A DNA stretch of 64,000 nt from CBDCMJ01 sp965218875. Its GTDB lineage: Bacteria; Chloroflexota; Dehalococcoidia; Lucifugimonadales; UBA3495. A model generated the notes under the pieces. It did no database searches, was not told where the DNA came from, and saw only the letters and a program-made list of their open reading frames with translations. Location of the stretch: NCBI GenBank assembly GCA_965218875.1, contig OZ244707.1, forward strand, positions 1,364,001 to 1,428,000, written 5' to 3'. Shown piece after piece: positions 17,108 through 26,340 of this stretch (positions are counted from its first letter, which is position 1; each line of letters begins with the position of its first letter). The position numbers were made by a program, and so were the translations under genes.

Positions 17108-19594
17108 CTAGCTGGCCTCGGTGCCGACGGCGTCCATGAACCGCGCCACCTGAGCCGCCAAGGCCGGGTGCGCCTCCAGGTCCGGGTCCGCTTCCACAAT
17201 CCGGCCGGCCTCCTCCCGCGCCGAATCCAGCAGCTTGCGGTCGCTCAGATGGGCCATTCGCAGATTGGGGAGTCCGCTCTGGCGAGTGCCGAAGAAGTCC
17301 CCGGGCCCCCGCAATTCCAGGTCCACCTCGGCGAGGCGGAACCCGTCGTGAATCTCCTCCAGGGCGGACAGCCGCTCCTTGGCCACTTCCGATGGAGCGT
17401 CCGAGAGTAGAAGGCAGTAGCTCCGGTGGGCCCCTCTACCCACCCGGCCCCGGAATTGGTGCAACTGGGCCAACCCGAACCGGTCGGCGCCCTCGATAAG
17501 CATGACCGTGGCGTTGGCCACGTCGATGCCAACCTCCACCACCGCCGTCGACACCAAGATATCCAGTTCTCCGTCCCTGAAGCGGCGCATCACCCGGTCC
17601 TTGTCCTTGGAGGCCATCCGCCCGTGCAGCAACCCCAGGCGCAGGTCCGGAAAAACGTCTTGCGAAAGGCGCTCGTACTCCTCGGTGGCGGCTTTAGCCT
17701 CGATGGCCTCGGACTCGTCCACCAACGGGCAGATGACGAAGGCCTGACGCCCCCCTTCCACTTGCTTGCGCAAGAACCCGTAGGCGGCCGGCCGGCGTTC
17801 CGGCGTCAGCCAGCGGGTCGAAACCTGCTGCCGCCCGGCGGGCAGTTCGTCGATGGTGGAGATGTCCAGGTCGCCGTAGAGGGTCAGGGTCAGGGTGCGG
17901 GGAATGGGGGTGGCCGACATGATCAACACGTGGGGAGACTCGGTGGTCCGTTGGCGCAGGGCGGAGCGCTGCAACACGCCAAACCGGTGCTGCTCGTCGG
18001 TGACCGCGAGGGACAGCCGGGGCAGGGACACCCCCGATTGGATCAGGGCGTGAGTGCCTATGAGCAGGTCCAGGGTCCCCGCGGCAGCCATTTCTATCAG
18101 CTCCCGCTTGCGCGACGACCGCGTGCTGCCGGTGAGCAGCCCCACGGATACCGGTCGGCCCAATGACTCCAGGTACACCGAGACCAGGTAGTCCGATTGC
18201 ACCGGGCGGGCCATGCCGCTCAACAGATTGGACACAGTCTGAAAGTGCTGCTCCGCCAGCACCTCGGTTGGCGCCATGACGGCGCCCTGAAATCCATCGG
18301 CGGCTACGGCCAACAAGCCGGTCAAGGCGACAACCGTTTTGCCGCTGCCCACCTCTCCTTGGAGCAAGCGGTTCATTGGCGGGGTCCCGCGTCTCAAGTC
18401 GCTAAGTATTTCCCGGATGCACCGTTCCTGAGCTCCGGTAAGTTGGAAGGGCAGCGAACCGAGAAACCCGGGGACTACCTGGGGGTGCTCCGCGATGGGC
18501 AGGCCCTGGACGTCCCCCACCTGGCGGCGCCGCCGGCGAAGTACGGCCACTTGGAGGATGAGCAATTCGTCCAAGGCAAGCCGGCGGCGGGCCTCCTCCC
18601 AGGAAGCCCAGTCCTCGGGATAGTGGGCCGCTTGAATGGCGTCGCTCAGGGGAGCCAGCTGCATCCGGTCCAGCACGTCGCGGGGCAATAGCTCGTCGAC
18701 GCCGCCCAGCCAGTCCTGCAACGCCTGCGAGGTGATGCGGCGCAGGTGGCGCCCGGTCAGGCCTTCGGTCAGCGGATAGACCGGGGTCAGGCGTCCGGCA
18801 TTGCTTGGCGTCCGGTCTGCCTCCAGGACTTCGTACTCGGGGGACTCCAGCACCAACTGGCCCCGGAAAACGTCGGGTTTCCCGCTCAAGGCAACGCGGC
18901 TTTCGGGCTTCAGCGTGCGGGCCATGTACCGCTGGCCGAACCAGACGACTCTCATATTGCCGGTTTCGTCCCCGACAACCGCCTCGGTGTCCTTTCGGCG
19001 GCCTTGGGCCCCGCCGGTGGATACTTTCGCCTCCCAAACGTTGGCTACGACGGTGCACTCCTGGCCGGGGACCATCTCGGATATTTTTCGTATGTCCGTG
19101 AAGTCTTGATGCCGCCGGGGAAACAGATAGAGAAGGTCCCGCACCGTGTGAACGCCCAGCTTGGCCAGGCGGGAGGACAGCTTGGCGTCCACTCCTCGAA
19201 GGAGGCTGACCGGACCGTCCACGGTCTGCCCCGCGGGCGGCCCGCCGGCCCGTCGCGGGGCAGCCGGGGGCTCGGGACTGCGGTTTGTTTCACGACGGCG
19301 CGGGGCCGCACGGCCGACGGCGGAGCCAGGTTCGTCCACGGCCAGCGCGGCCCGCCAGCGGCCGGCCCAGGCCCGGCGTTCCTCCGCCTGCATCGCGGCG
19401 TAGGAAGTCTCGATTAGCTGCCCGGCCAGCGGGGAGCTTCCCAGGTGCTCGGCCATGGACTTGGACCAACGCCGGATGAACTTGTCAAGGCCGCCAACCA
19501 CGGCGCGATCGTCGAAGCCGCGAGACTCTTCCAGCAGCAGGATGTTGCGCAGGCTGTCCTGCCAGGGGGGGGAGCCGCGTTGGGAAGAGACCAT
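17108..19594 (-). CDS. recG: ATP-dependent DNA helicase RecG
   Basis: 828 residues; reverses stalled replication forks and unwinds branched DNA. After an N-terminal extension of about 120 residues, the wedge/OB domain starts at VDAKLSSRLAKLGVHTVRDLLYLFPRR. Helicase motifs: Walker A LLQGEVGSGKTVVAL, APTEVLAEQH, DEQHRFG (DExH box), SATPIPRTLTLTLYGD, and the C-terminal QFRGRVGRG with the RecG-specific TGGATP-like end. Its ATG overlaps the upstream fakB stop (TGATG), so the genes are translationally coupled. Confidence 0.93.
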   Translation of the reverse strand: MVSSQRGSPPWQDSLRNILLLEESRGFDDRAVVGGLDKFIRRWSKSMAEHLGSSPLAGQLIETSYAAMQAEERRAWAGRWRAALAVDEPGSAVGRAAPRRRETNRSPEPPAAPRRAGGPPAGQTVDGPVSLLRGVDAKLSSRLAKLGVHTVRDLLYLFPRRHQDFTDIRKISEMVPGQECTVVANVWEAKVSTGGAQGRRKDTEAVVGDETGNMRVVWFGQRYMARTLKPESRVALSGKPDVFRGQLVLESPEYEVLEADRTPSNAGRLTPVYPLTEGLTGRHLRRITSQALQDWLGGVDELLPRDVLDRMQLAPLSDAIQAAHYPEDWASWEEARRRLALDELLILQVAVLRRRRRQVGDVQGLPIAEHPQVVPGFLGSLPFQLTGAQERCIREILSDLRRGTPPMNRLLQGEVGSGKTVVALTGLLAVAADGFQGAVMAPTEVLAEQHFQTVSNLLSGMARPVQSDYLVSVYLESLGRPVSVGLLTGSTRSSRKRELIEMAAAGTLDLLIGTHALIQSGVSLPRLSLAVTDEQHRFGVLQRSALRQRTTESPHVLIMSATPIPRTLTLTLYGDLDISTIDELPAGRQQVSTRWLTPERRPAAYGFLRKQVEGGRQAFVICPLVDESEAIEAKAATEEYERLSQDVFPDLRLGLLHGRMASKDKDRVMRRFRDGELDILVSTAVVEVGIDVANATVMLIEGADRFGLAQLHQFRGRVGRGAHRSYCLLLSDAPSEVAKERLSALEEIHDGFRLAEVDLELRGPGDFFGTRQSGLPNLRMAHLSDRKLLDSAREEAGRIVEADPDLEAHPALAAQVARFMDAVGTEAS

Positions 19595-20454
19595 CAGGAC
19601 CCCGGCGTGTCTTCGGCTCGAATGAGCCCTACCCCCAACGCTCCAGGACCTAGATAAGTTCCCAGCACGGGCCCGAACCGCGTCATCATAATGGCGTCGG
19701 CGGGCAACAGGCCGGACAGTTGGTCCCGCAGCACGCTCGCCCGCTGGGGCTCCGTGCTGTAGATTATCCCCAGTTGCCCCAACGGGGCCTCAGCGTAGGC
19801 CAGCTCGGCCAGACGGCGGAGGGCCCTGCTGGAATTCCTCTGCCGCTCCAGGGGATAGACCTCGCCGTCTTGCAGGGTCAGAATGGGTTTCACGCTCAGC
19901 ATCGAACCCAAGAATGCCTGGGCCCTGCCGATACGCCCGCCCTTTTGAAGGTACTCCAGGGTATCGACGGCGAAAAGGCCTTTGGTCTGCCCGGCCATCC
20001 GGCGAACGTGGGCAGCCACGTCGTGGTGGCTGTCCCCGGCGGCGGCTCTCTCCGCCGCCGCGACCACGAGCAAGGCTAGGGGAATGGACGCCAGCTCGGA
20101 ATCCACGATCTCTATGGCCTCGGCGCCCTCGGAGGACAGGGCCGCCCGCGCCTGGGTCGCCGAGTTTACCGTCCCGCTCAGCTTGCCGGAGATGTGGAGC
20201 GACACCACCTGATGACCCATGGCCAGGAGGTCCTGATAGACGGCCTGGAAATCGGCCGCGGAAGGCTGTGCGGTGGTGGGCAAGCGGGTGGCGGACACCA
20301 GCCGCGAGTAGAACTCGTCGGCGGTGATGTCCACGCCGTCGCGCATGGGCCGGTCATCGGCGATCACGTAGCAGGGTACGACGCTGATATTCAGCCGTTC
20401 GGCAACGTCAACGGGGAGGTCGGAAGCGCTGTCGGTGACTATCCGAACGTCCAT
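19594..20454 (-). CDS. fakB: DegV family fatty-acid-binding protein (FakB-like)
   Basis: 286 residues. DegV signature at the N-terminus (VRIVTDSASDLPVDVAERL) and a characteristic SGKLSGTVNSATQA; the second lobe contains YLQKGGRIGRAQAFLGSML and ends with HxGPG-like TYLGPGALGVGLI. FakB proteins bind a fatty acid and present it to FakA for phosphorylation to acyl-phosphate. Placing it directly after a FakA-type gene supports that role. Its stop overlaps the recG start. Confidence 0.88.
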   Translation of the reverse strand: MDVRIVTDSASDLPVDVAERLNISVVPCYVIADDRPMRDGVDITADEFYSRLVSATRLPTTAQPSAADFQAVYQDLLAMGHQVVSLHISGKLSGTVNSATQARAALSSEGAEAIEIVDSELASIPLALLVVAAAERAAAGDSHHDVAAHVRRMAGQTKGLFAVDTLEYLQKGGRIGRAQAFLGSMLSVKPILTLQDGEVYPLERQRNSSRALRRLAELAYAEAPLGQLGIIYSTEPQRASVLRDQLSGLLPADAIMMTRFGPVLGTYLGPGALGVGLIRAEDTPGS

Positions 20455-20517
20455 GACTCCACTCCACTCCGCAAGCTAGGCCGAGGCTACGCCGGGGTCG
20501 AGAGCTAGCCGGGGTCG

Positions 20518-22191
20518 TTACTCCACTGATGCCAAATAGTCGTAATGGGGTTGCCCACCGTAGACCAGGTCCACTTGCACCCCGGGCACGGTTTGCTCCA
20601 CCAGTTGGCGCAGGTCTTCGGCACGCTGGGGTTCGGCTTGTTCCCCCCGGTAGAGAGTGACTATTTGGTCCGGCGAGTTGACCACCCGGTCCAGGGCGGA
20701 CTTGAGTACGGGTTCCGGAGCATCTCCGGAGGTCACGATTTGGCCCTCTATGAGCCCGATGTACTCCCCGGTGCTGACCGGCACCCCGCCCACGGTGGAA
20801 TCGCGCACCGCTTGGGTCACCGAGAGGGTAGTCACTTCGCCAAGCGCGCCGGTCATGGCCCGCAGGTTGTCTTCCAGAGCCTCTTGCGGGTTGTAGGCCA
20901 GCAGGGCGGCGACGCCCTGGGGGACCGTCCTGGAAGGCACCACGTGGAGGCGGGGATTGGCGTCGGCCGCCTGCTGTGCCGCCAGTACCACGTTGGAGTT
21001 ATTGGGCAAGATGATCACGTCGTCAGCTTCCGCGGCGGCGGCGGCGTTCTGAATTTGCTGCACGCTGGGATTCATGGTCTGACCACCCGGCAGGGTGGCG
21101 GCGCAGCCGGAGTCTTGAAACAAGGCAGCCAAGCCGTCCCCCGGGGCTATCGCCACCACCGCAATCCTGGACCGGGCGGAGCCCCTGGCGCGGTGTCCGG
21201 CCACGTATTCGGTGTTCTGGCTGCTCATATTCTCGATGCTGATCCGGTCCAACTCTCCCAGCGACGCCCCGTAGCTCAAGGGTGGGCCGGGATCGGTGGA
21301 ATGGACGTGTACTCGCAGCAGATTGCCGCCGCCCACCACCACGGCGGAGCCGGCTAGGTCCGTGCTTATGCCCTCTCTCACCTCGTCGGCGACAAGGCCG
21401 GACCCCTGTATGAGGTACTGGATGCAGTAGCCCCAGGTCGTTTCCAAGCTGGATTCCAAAGCGGTATCCAGGGTTGAACTAAGCTCGTAGTCGTCTCCGC
21501 CACGGCCGCCATCCCCGGAGGCAAGGGGAGTCACGCAGCAAGACTCCAGGGCCTGGTCCATGACGCCGGTGTCCCGGCCGGTCAGCAGGCACATCGCCCC
21601 GCCCAGTATGACCACCACGCCCATGCCTCCGGCGTCCACCACCCCGGCTTCCTTGAGTGTGGGCAACTGCGAGGGAGTAGCGTAGAGGGCCGCCACCGCC
21701 GCGTGAAAGGCCTTCTCCCACAAGGTCGACGGGTCATCGTCCAATCCGGGACCCGCTTCCGTCTGGACCCCTTCGGCTGCCGCCCGCATGACCGTCAGCA
21801 TCGTGCCTTCTACGGGGTTGGCCACCGCCCCGTAGGCGGCTTCGGAGGCCTGGCCCAACGCCCGGATGAGGTCCGGTCCGTCGCACACCTGCCGGCCCGA
21901 GGTGGCGTCGGCAAACCCGCGGAACAACTGAGACAAGATAACGCCGCTGTTGCCGCGTGCGCCCCAGAATGCGCCGTCGGCCAAGCCGCCCAACACGTCG
22001 CCGGCGGTGGCGTCAGGGGCCTGGGGACACCGTTCCAAGGCCGCGCGAACGGTCAGCAACATGTTAGTGCCGGTATCGCCGTCGGGCACGGGGAAAACGT
22101 TAAGCGCGTTCAAGGCATCCCGGTAGCGCTCCACGGATTCGGTTGCCGCGACGAACGCCCGGCGGAGGTCGTCACCTTGCAGAAAGCCCAT
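20518..22191 (-). CDS. fakA: Fatty acid kinase FakA-like protein (DhaL-type kinase domain)
   Basis: 557 residues. The N-terminal DhaL/DAK2 nucleotide-binding domain has NVFPVPDGDTGTNMLLT, GARGNSGVILSQLFRGF, and KEAGVVDAGGMG, all typical of YloV/FakA proteins; the C-terminal half is a DegV-like domain with LPNNSNVVLAAQQAAD. It phosphorylates FakB-bound fatty acids for membrane lipid synthesis. ATG 22191 (MGFLQGDDLRRAF) fits the family; the longest frame starts 123 bp earlier but would cross a TATAAT (minus strand, 22243-22238). First gene of fakA-fakB-recG. Confidence 0.88.
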   Translation of the reverse strand: MGFLQGDDLRRAFVAATESVERYRDALNALNVFPVPDGDTGTNMLLTVRAALERCPQAPDATAGDVLGGLADGAFWGARGNSGVILSQLFRGFADATSGRQVCDGPDLIRALGQASEAAYGAVANPVEGTMLTVMRAAAEGVQTEAGPGLDDDPSTLWEKAFHAAVAALYATPSQLPTLKEAGVVDAGGMGVVVILGGAMCLLTGRDTGVMDQALESCCVTPLASGDGGRGGDDYELSSTLDTALESSLETTWGYCIQYLIQGSGLVADEVREGISTDLAGSAVVVGGGNLLRVHVHSTDPGPPLSYGASLGELDRISIENMSSQNTEYVAGHRARGSARSRIAVVAIAPGDGLAALFQDSGCAATLPGGQTMNPSVQQIQNAAAAAEADDVIILPNNSNVVLAAQQAADANPRLHVVPSRTVPQGVAALLAYNPQEALEDNLRAMTGALGEVTTLSVTQAVRDSTVGGVPVSTGEYIGLIEGQIVTSGDAPEPVLKSALDRVVNSPDQIVTLYRGEQAEPQRAEDLRQLVEQTVPGVQVDLVYGGQPHYDYLASVE

Positions 22192-22447
22192 GGCCAGGTA
22201 CGCTCCATAAGTGACTGGCTGGGGTAACCTCCGCCCTATTATAACCGATAGCCCGAACCCTCCTGGGGCCCGCCCGTCAGCCGGCTTTCGGGGCGCCGGT
22301 ACGGCCAGGGTCACTGGACTAACGATACGACGCGACCATAGTCATTCTTGCGAAGCGCCCCAAGTTGTTCCCGCCGCCCTCATGTCCTGTTGGACGAACT
22401 CGCCCGGGCCATTCCTAACCCTCGCTCGCAACACCTAACCCTCCACT

Positions 22448-22476
22448 CTGTCATTCCGAGCGCGCCGAGGAATCTT
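22448..22476 (-). repeat. Dispersed palindromic repeat, family A copy 4 (short)
   Basis: CTGTCATTCCGAGCGCGCCG followed by AGGAATCTTAA, shortened in the middle. Faces the copy at 22532. Confidence 0.75.
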
Positions 22477-22531
22477 AAGTCCCTCGCTACAGGGCAGTCC
22501 GGGCACCCGAGGCCGGGTTGTGGGCAAGAGG

Positions 22532-22572
22532 TTTAGATTCCTCGTCGCTATGCTCCCACGGAATGACAGAGT
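22532..22572 (+). repeat. Dispersed palindromic repeat, family A copy 5
   Basis: TTTAGATTCCTCGTCGCTAT followed by GCTCCCACGGAATGACAGA. Runs straight into a family B unit. Confidence 0.8.
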
Positions 22573-22725
22573 GGGGCGTAGGGCGGCTTGTGCCCGGCGG
22601 CTAGCTCCCTCCCAGTCATGCCCGGGTCTCCTCGCCAGTCTATTCTCATAATAATGACGCGAACGGGCGCCGGCGGCCATGCCCGGCAGCCAGACCCCTC
22701 CCCCTGCCTATTTTCTTGGTAGTAG
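22560..22725 (+). repeat. Composite dispersed repeat, family B
   Basis: Shares the order GGAATGACAGAGTGGGGCG, CCCGGCGGCTAGC, CCTCCCAGTCATGCCCGGG, CTATTCTCATAATAATGACG with 16059-16155. A second shorter unit follows at about 22682-22725. Confidence 0.7.
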
Positions 22726-22814
22726 CGTGTACATGACCCGTCGGAATCACCGTGTTCATACAGGGGAGGGCGTTCGCCATAGCGGGAAAATCAAAAGGCT
22801 CAGGCGCGGCGCGG

Positions 22815-24046
22815 CAGGACGATTGCAAAGTCAGAGAAGGAGGTTTATATAAGGCAGGTAAGAGATAGAAGAGATAGGGGAGGGTGAGGATATGGAGGCG
22901 GCGGAATCTCTGTTCAAGTGCTTGGAGCAAGTGCCGGACCCCAGGAGAGCCAGGGGAGTCCGCCATCCCTTCCAAGCCGTACTGCGTCTGACCCTGCTGG
23001 GGTTGGTCTGTGGTCAGACTACCATGGCCCACATCGCCCACTTCGCCAAGATGCACTGGCCGGGGCTGAGGGAGCCTCTGGGGTTTGTTCGGGACCATCC
23101 GCCCCACGCCACCACCATCTCTCGCACCCTGGCAGGGGTGCCCTATGAGCAGTTGCAGGGAGCCCTGACCGGCTGGGTGTCCCACGTGGTGGCGGAGCAG
23201 GAATTCAATGCCTCGGTGGACGGCAAGTGGGCCAAGCAGTCCGAGGACGCCAACGGGAATCCCCTGGTGATGGTGAACGTGCTGGCCCATGACCTGAAGT
23301 TGTGTTTAGCCCAGTGGCCGGCGTCGAAGAAGCGGTACGAACCTGGGGTGTTGCGGGAACAACTGGGCCGGCTGTTCGGGGACTATCCTGGCCTGCGGCT
23401 GCTGACCATGGACGCCCTGTATGCGGAGCGGGACTTGTGCCGAGCCATAGTCAGCCACCGGCGGGACTATCTGGTGCGAATCAAGGGCAACCAGCCTGAG
23501 GCGCTGGCTGCAATAAAAGACGGGTTTGCCGGGGAGGAACTGGAGGAGCCGCAGGCGGAGACCCTGGAAAAAAAGCGGGTGTGATCGAGCGGCGGCGGAT
23601 CTGGACTGATGACGTACTGGCCGACTACATCCGGGAGGAGTTGGAGTTTCCCGGGGCGAGGCAGGGGGTGATGGTGGAGAAGGAGACGGTGGCTATAGCC
23701 ACCGGGGAGGTAAGCCGGGAGCGCTGGTATCTGCTGACCAGTCTGAGTTCCCGGCAGTGCGGCCCAGCAGAACTGCTCCGGGCGTTCCGCAACCACTGGA
23801 GCGTTGAGAACAGCCTGCATCACGTGAAGGACCGCAGTTGGGATGAGGACGTCCACACACTTCGCCGTCCCGGCCTGGGTGAGATATATGCCACCCTCGT
23901 CAACACCGGGCTGAACGCCCTGCGCCTGGAAGGCTGGTTTCCTTCCCGGATGTCCTTGCCCCTGCGAGCCAAAACCTGCGCCTTTCGCCCAACCCAGACC
24001 ATCAATCGCCTCTACGGACTAGCCTCCTGACTTTGCAATCGTCCTG
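22815..24046 (+). mobile_element. Complete ISAs1-type insertion sequence with 10-bp target duplication
   Basis: The element is bounded by perfect 20-bp inverted repeats, CAGGACGATTGCAAAGTCAG at 22815-22834 and its complement at 24027-24046. Identical 10-bp direct repeats CGCGGCGCGG flank it (22805-22814 and 24047-24056), the target duplication size expected for this family. 1,232 bp, carrying one transposase read by a -1 frameshift. Intact ends and duplication imply a fairly recent insertion, just upstream of the rplU promoter. Confidence 0.93.
22892..24030 (+). CDS. ISAs1-type transposase, two frames joined by -1 frameshift
   Basis: Frame one (22892-23584, 230 codons) has PDPRRARGVRHPFQAVLRL, the first catalytic Asp in NASVDGKWAKQ and the second in LLTMDALYAERDL. 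Frame two (to 24030) has RERWYLLTSL-type sequence and the catalytic Glu region RNHWSVENSLHHVKDRSWDED. They join at A-AAA-AAG (23569-23575), a classic slippery heptamer placed correctly in frame; a -1 slip reads ...KKAGVIERRRIW and avoids the TGA at 23582. A single-base indel in a once-continuous gene is the alternative, but the exact heptamer favours programmed frameshifting. Confidence 0.85.
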
Positions 24047-24064
24047 CGCGGCGCGGGATTCTCC

Positions 24065-24093
24065 TTGACACTACAATGGCGCTGTCATAACAT
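24065..24093 (+). promoter_or_regulatory. Promoter of rplU-rpmA
   Basis: TTGACA (24065-24070), 17-bp spacer, TAACAT (24088-24093). It starts 9 bp beyond the right target duplication of the insertion sequence, so the insertion left it intact. Confidence 0.75.
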
Positions 24094-24111
24094 GGGTGAC
24101 TGGAGTAACTT

Positions 24112-24429
24112 ATGGATTACGCTGTCTTCAAGACCGGTGGGAAACAATACCGGGTCAAGCCCGGGGACACCCTTGACGTAGAAAAACTCCCTGCCGCAAC
24201 CCACTCCATAGCCGAGTTCGGTGAGGTGTTGGCGGTGTCGGACGGGGGCGAGGTGACCTTTGGGACCCCGTACGTGCCCGGCGCCAAGGTGCTGGCCCAG
24301 GTGCAAGACCAGCATAAGGACCCCAAGATCATCGTCTTCAAGTACAAGGCAAAGACCCGCTACCGGCGGAAACGCGGCCACCGCCAGGACTATACCCGCC
24401 TGGTGATCCAAGACATCCGGGTGGAGTAG
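24112..24429 (+). CDS. rplU: 50S ribosomal protein L21
   Basis: 105 residues, the usual length. Starts MDYAVFKTGGKQYRVKPGDT, with the conserved FKYKAKTRYRRKRGHRQ near the C-terminus that binds 23S rRNA. Ribosome site TGGAG upstream. First gene of the L21-L27 operon. Confidence 0.96.
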   Translation: MDYAVFKTGGKQYRVKPGDTLDVEKLPAATHSIAEFGEVLAVSDGGEVTFGTPYVPGAKVLAQVQDQHKDPKIIVFKYKAKTRYRRKRGHRQDYTRLVIQDIRVE

Positions 24430-24488
24430 CCGGCGAGGCGGAGCCGGCAACCCGCGGCAGCGGCGGAGCATTCAGGAGGTCGGACCTA

Positions 24489-24755
24489 ATGGCCCATAAG
24501 AAAGCCGGAGGCAGTTCCAACAATGGCCGGGATAGCAACGCCAAGCGGCTGGGCGTGAAGCGCTACGGCGGCGAGCTAGTCTCCACCGGGTCCATCATCG
24601 TCCGGCAGAGGGGCACTCGCATCAAGCCCGGGACCAACGTGGGCTTGGGCCGCGACTACACCATCTACGCCGCCACCGACGGTCGCGTGAAGTTCGAGTG
24701 GGCAGCCAAGGGCCGGCGCCGGGTGAGCGTGTATCCGGTGGAGCAGCCGGCCTAG
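24489..24755 (+). CDS. rpmA: 50S ribosomal protein L27
   Basis: 88 residues, beginning MAHKKAGGSSNNGRDSNAKR directly at the functional N-terminus that reaches the peptidyl transferase centre, so no processed leader as in Firmicutes. RQRGTRIKPGTNVGLGRD is standard. Preceded by AGGAGGT. Confidence 0.96.
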   Translation: MAHKKAGGSSNNGRDSNAKRLGVKRYGGELVSTGSIIVRQRGTRIKPGTNVGLGRDYTIYAATDGRVKFEWAAKGRRRVSVYPVEQPA

Positions 24756-24839
24756 CCGGACAGCCGTGCCCTGGCGTTACTAGACGCATAGTGCGCCGTC
24801 GAGGCCAACCGGGGTCAATTCCCCCAAGTCAAGGGACCA

Positions 24840-25040
24840 ATGAAGCAAGACATACACCCCCAGTTCCACAAGTCCACCATCACATGCTCCTGCGGCAATG
24901 TACTCGAGACCGCGGCCACCAAGCCGGCCCTGAGGGTGGAGGTCTGCAGCAAGTGCCATCCCTTCTACACCGGGGAGCAGCGGGTAGTGGATACCCAGGG
25001 CCGCATTGAGCGCATGCGGCGGCGCTACAACCTGCAGTAG
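24840..25040 (+). CDS. rpmE: 50S ribosomal protein L31, zinc-binding type
   Basis: 66 residues. Carries the four zinc ligands (Cys-Ser-Cys near 16-18, Cys-Ser-Lys-Cys near 37-40) and HPFYTGEQRVVDTQGR, so it is the zinc-dependent form rather than the zinc-free paralogue. The start overlaps CCAATG after an AAGGGA. Confidence 0.95.
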   Translation: MKQDIHPQFHKSTITCSCGNVLETAATKPALRVEVCSKCHPFYTGEQRVVDTQGRIERMRRRYNLQ

Positions 25041-25241
25041 CCGCGATTTCCACGCGATTTCCAAAAGGAAGCGCCCGGCCTTCCGGGTTGCTATCGCGGA
25101 CGCCGCCACAGGCGGCCTTGCGCGGCACGGTTTCGCCGATGCTTGATACCCCACACGGTGGCGGCAGGTACTGGACAGTGTCTCCAGGCCCCGTTATCCA
25201 CCCTGAACCCACCCCACATCTATCGCTTGCCGGCTTGGACC

Positions 25242-26219
25242 GTGGCTGACGGGCCGGGAACCGAGGCAGGATTGGCCGAGACCCCCAGGTTCCCCTACGG
25301 AGGACAGGCGGTCCTGGAAGGCGTGATGATCCGGGGCCGCAGCCACTTCAGCTTGGCCGTCCGTCGTGAAGACGGCGCCATCGAGCAACGCACTGAACTC
25401 CTGAGCAGCCTGTACACCGGCCGGTTGCGGCGAATCCCGCTGGTGCGAGGCGTGGTGGTACTGGCGGAGACCCTGGTGCTGGGGATAAAGGCCCTGCACA
25501 TGTCGGCCAACATGGCCCTGCAAGACCAGGTTGGCGAGGACGCGGGCGAAATGCCCAGCTGGGTCCTGGGCGCCACCCTGGCGGTCTCCCTGGTGCTGGG
25601 AACGGCAGTGTTCTTCATGCTTCCCCTGGGAATCGTCTGGGCCATCGACTCGGTGGTGCCCTCCGACTTGGTGAGCGAGGTTATCGAAGGGGCCGTGCGG
25701 CTGGCCTTGCTCTTGGGCTACGTCTGGCTAATCAGCTTCGTCCGCGACATCAAGCGGGTGTTCGCCTATCACGGCGCCGAACACATGACGGTGCACGCCT
25801 ACGAGGCCGGGCTGCCCCTGAGCGTAGCCAACGTGGAGAAGTTCCCCACGCCTCATCCCCGGTGCGGCACTGCTTTCCTGCTGACCGTGGTGCTGGTTTC
25901 CATCCTGGTGTTCGCGTTGATGATGGGCCCACCCATGGAAATCCGCATCCTGTCCCGCATAGTCCTGATACCGGTCATCGCGGCCATCAGCTACGAAATC
26001 ATACGTTTCAGCGGCGCTCATCAGAATTGGGCGATTGGCCAAGCCCTGGCCAAGCCCGGCCTGTGGCTGCAACGTCTGACCACCAGGTACCCGGACCGGC
26101 AGCAGATCGAGGTGGCCATCGCCGCCATGGAAGGCGCCCTGGCCGCCGACCGGGGGCGCAAGCCTGAGCCTACGGACACGGAAGCCGCCGGGGTTGAAGA
26201 GGGCGTGGCCGCGGCGTGA
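25242..26219 (+). CDS. DUF1385 family membrane protein
   Basis: 325 residues from GTG 25242; the open frame extends to 25143, so the start is uncertain. The family signature is YGGQAVLEGVMIRGRSHFSLAVR. Hydrophobic segments lie at about 105-125, 145-170, 215-235 and 240-260. YHGAEHMTVHAYE and HPRCGTAFLL are the conserved His/Cys motifs in the loops. Function is not established. The gene commonly follows rpmE and precedes prfA in thermophiles and Chloroflexota; prfA is not seen here. Confidence 0.85.
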   Translation: MADGPGTEAGLAETPRFPYGGQAVLEGVMIRGRSHFSLAVRREDGAIEQRTELLSSLYTGRLRRIPLVRGVVVLAETLVLGIKALHMSANMALQDQVGEDAGEMPSWVLGATLAVSLVLGTAVFFMLPLGIVWAIDSVVPSDLVSEVIEGAVRLALLLGYVWLISFVRDIKRVFAYHGAEHMTVHAYEAGLPLSVANVEKFPTPHPRCGTAFLLTVVLVSILVFALMMGPPMEIRILSRIVLIPVIAAISYEIIRFSGAHQNWAIGQALAKPGLWLQRLTTRYPDRQQIEVAIAAMEGALAADRGRKPEPTDTEAAGVEEGVAAA

Positions 26220-26340
26220 TTACCTCCCAGGAAGCGAAGCCCGCGGAGGAGCGATCTACCCGAGCCCCGGAGAGTTGATCATCCGAGGGAAGTAAGCCGC
26301 CCTGACTCCGGGAGTCGGGCTGGGGTGAGACCGCGGGAAT

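Larger units (their letters stand above)
22192..22814. other. Repeat-rich gap upstream of fakA
   Basis: No supported gene. Contains a possible fakA -10 box (minus TATAAT at 22243-22238), an inverted pair of family A repeats (22448-22476 and 22532-22572) and family B material (22560-22725), ending at the target duplication of the insertion sequence. Confidence 0.6.
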
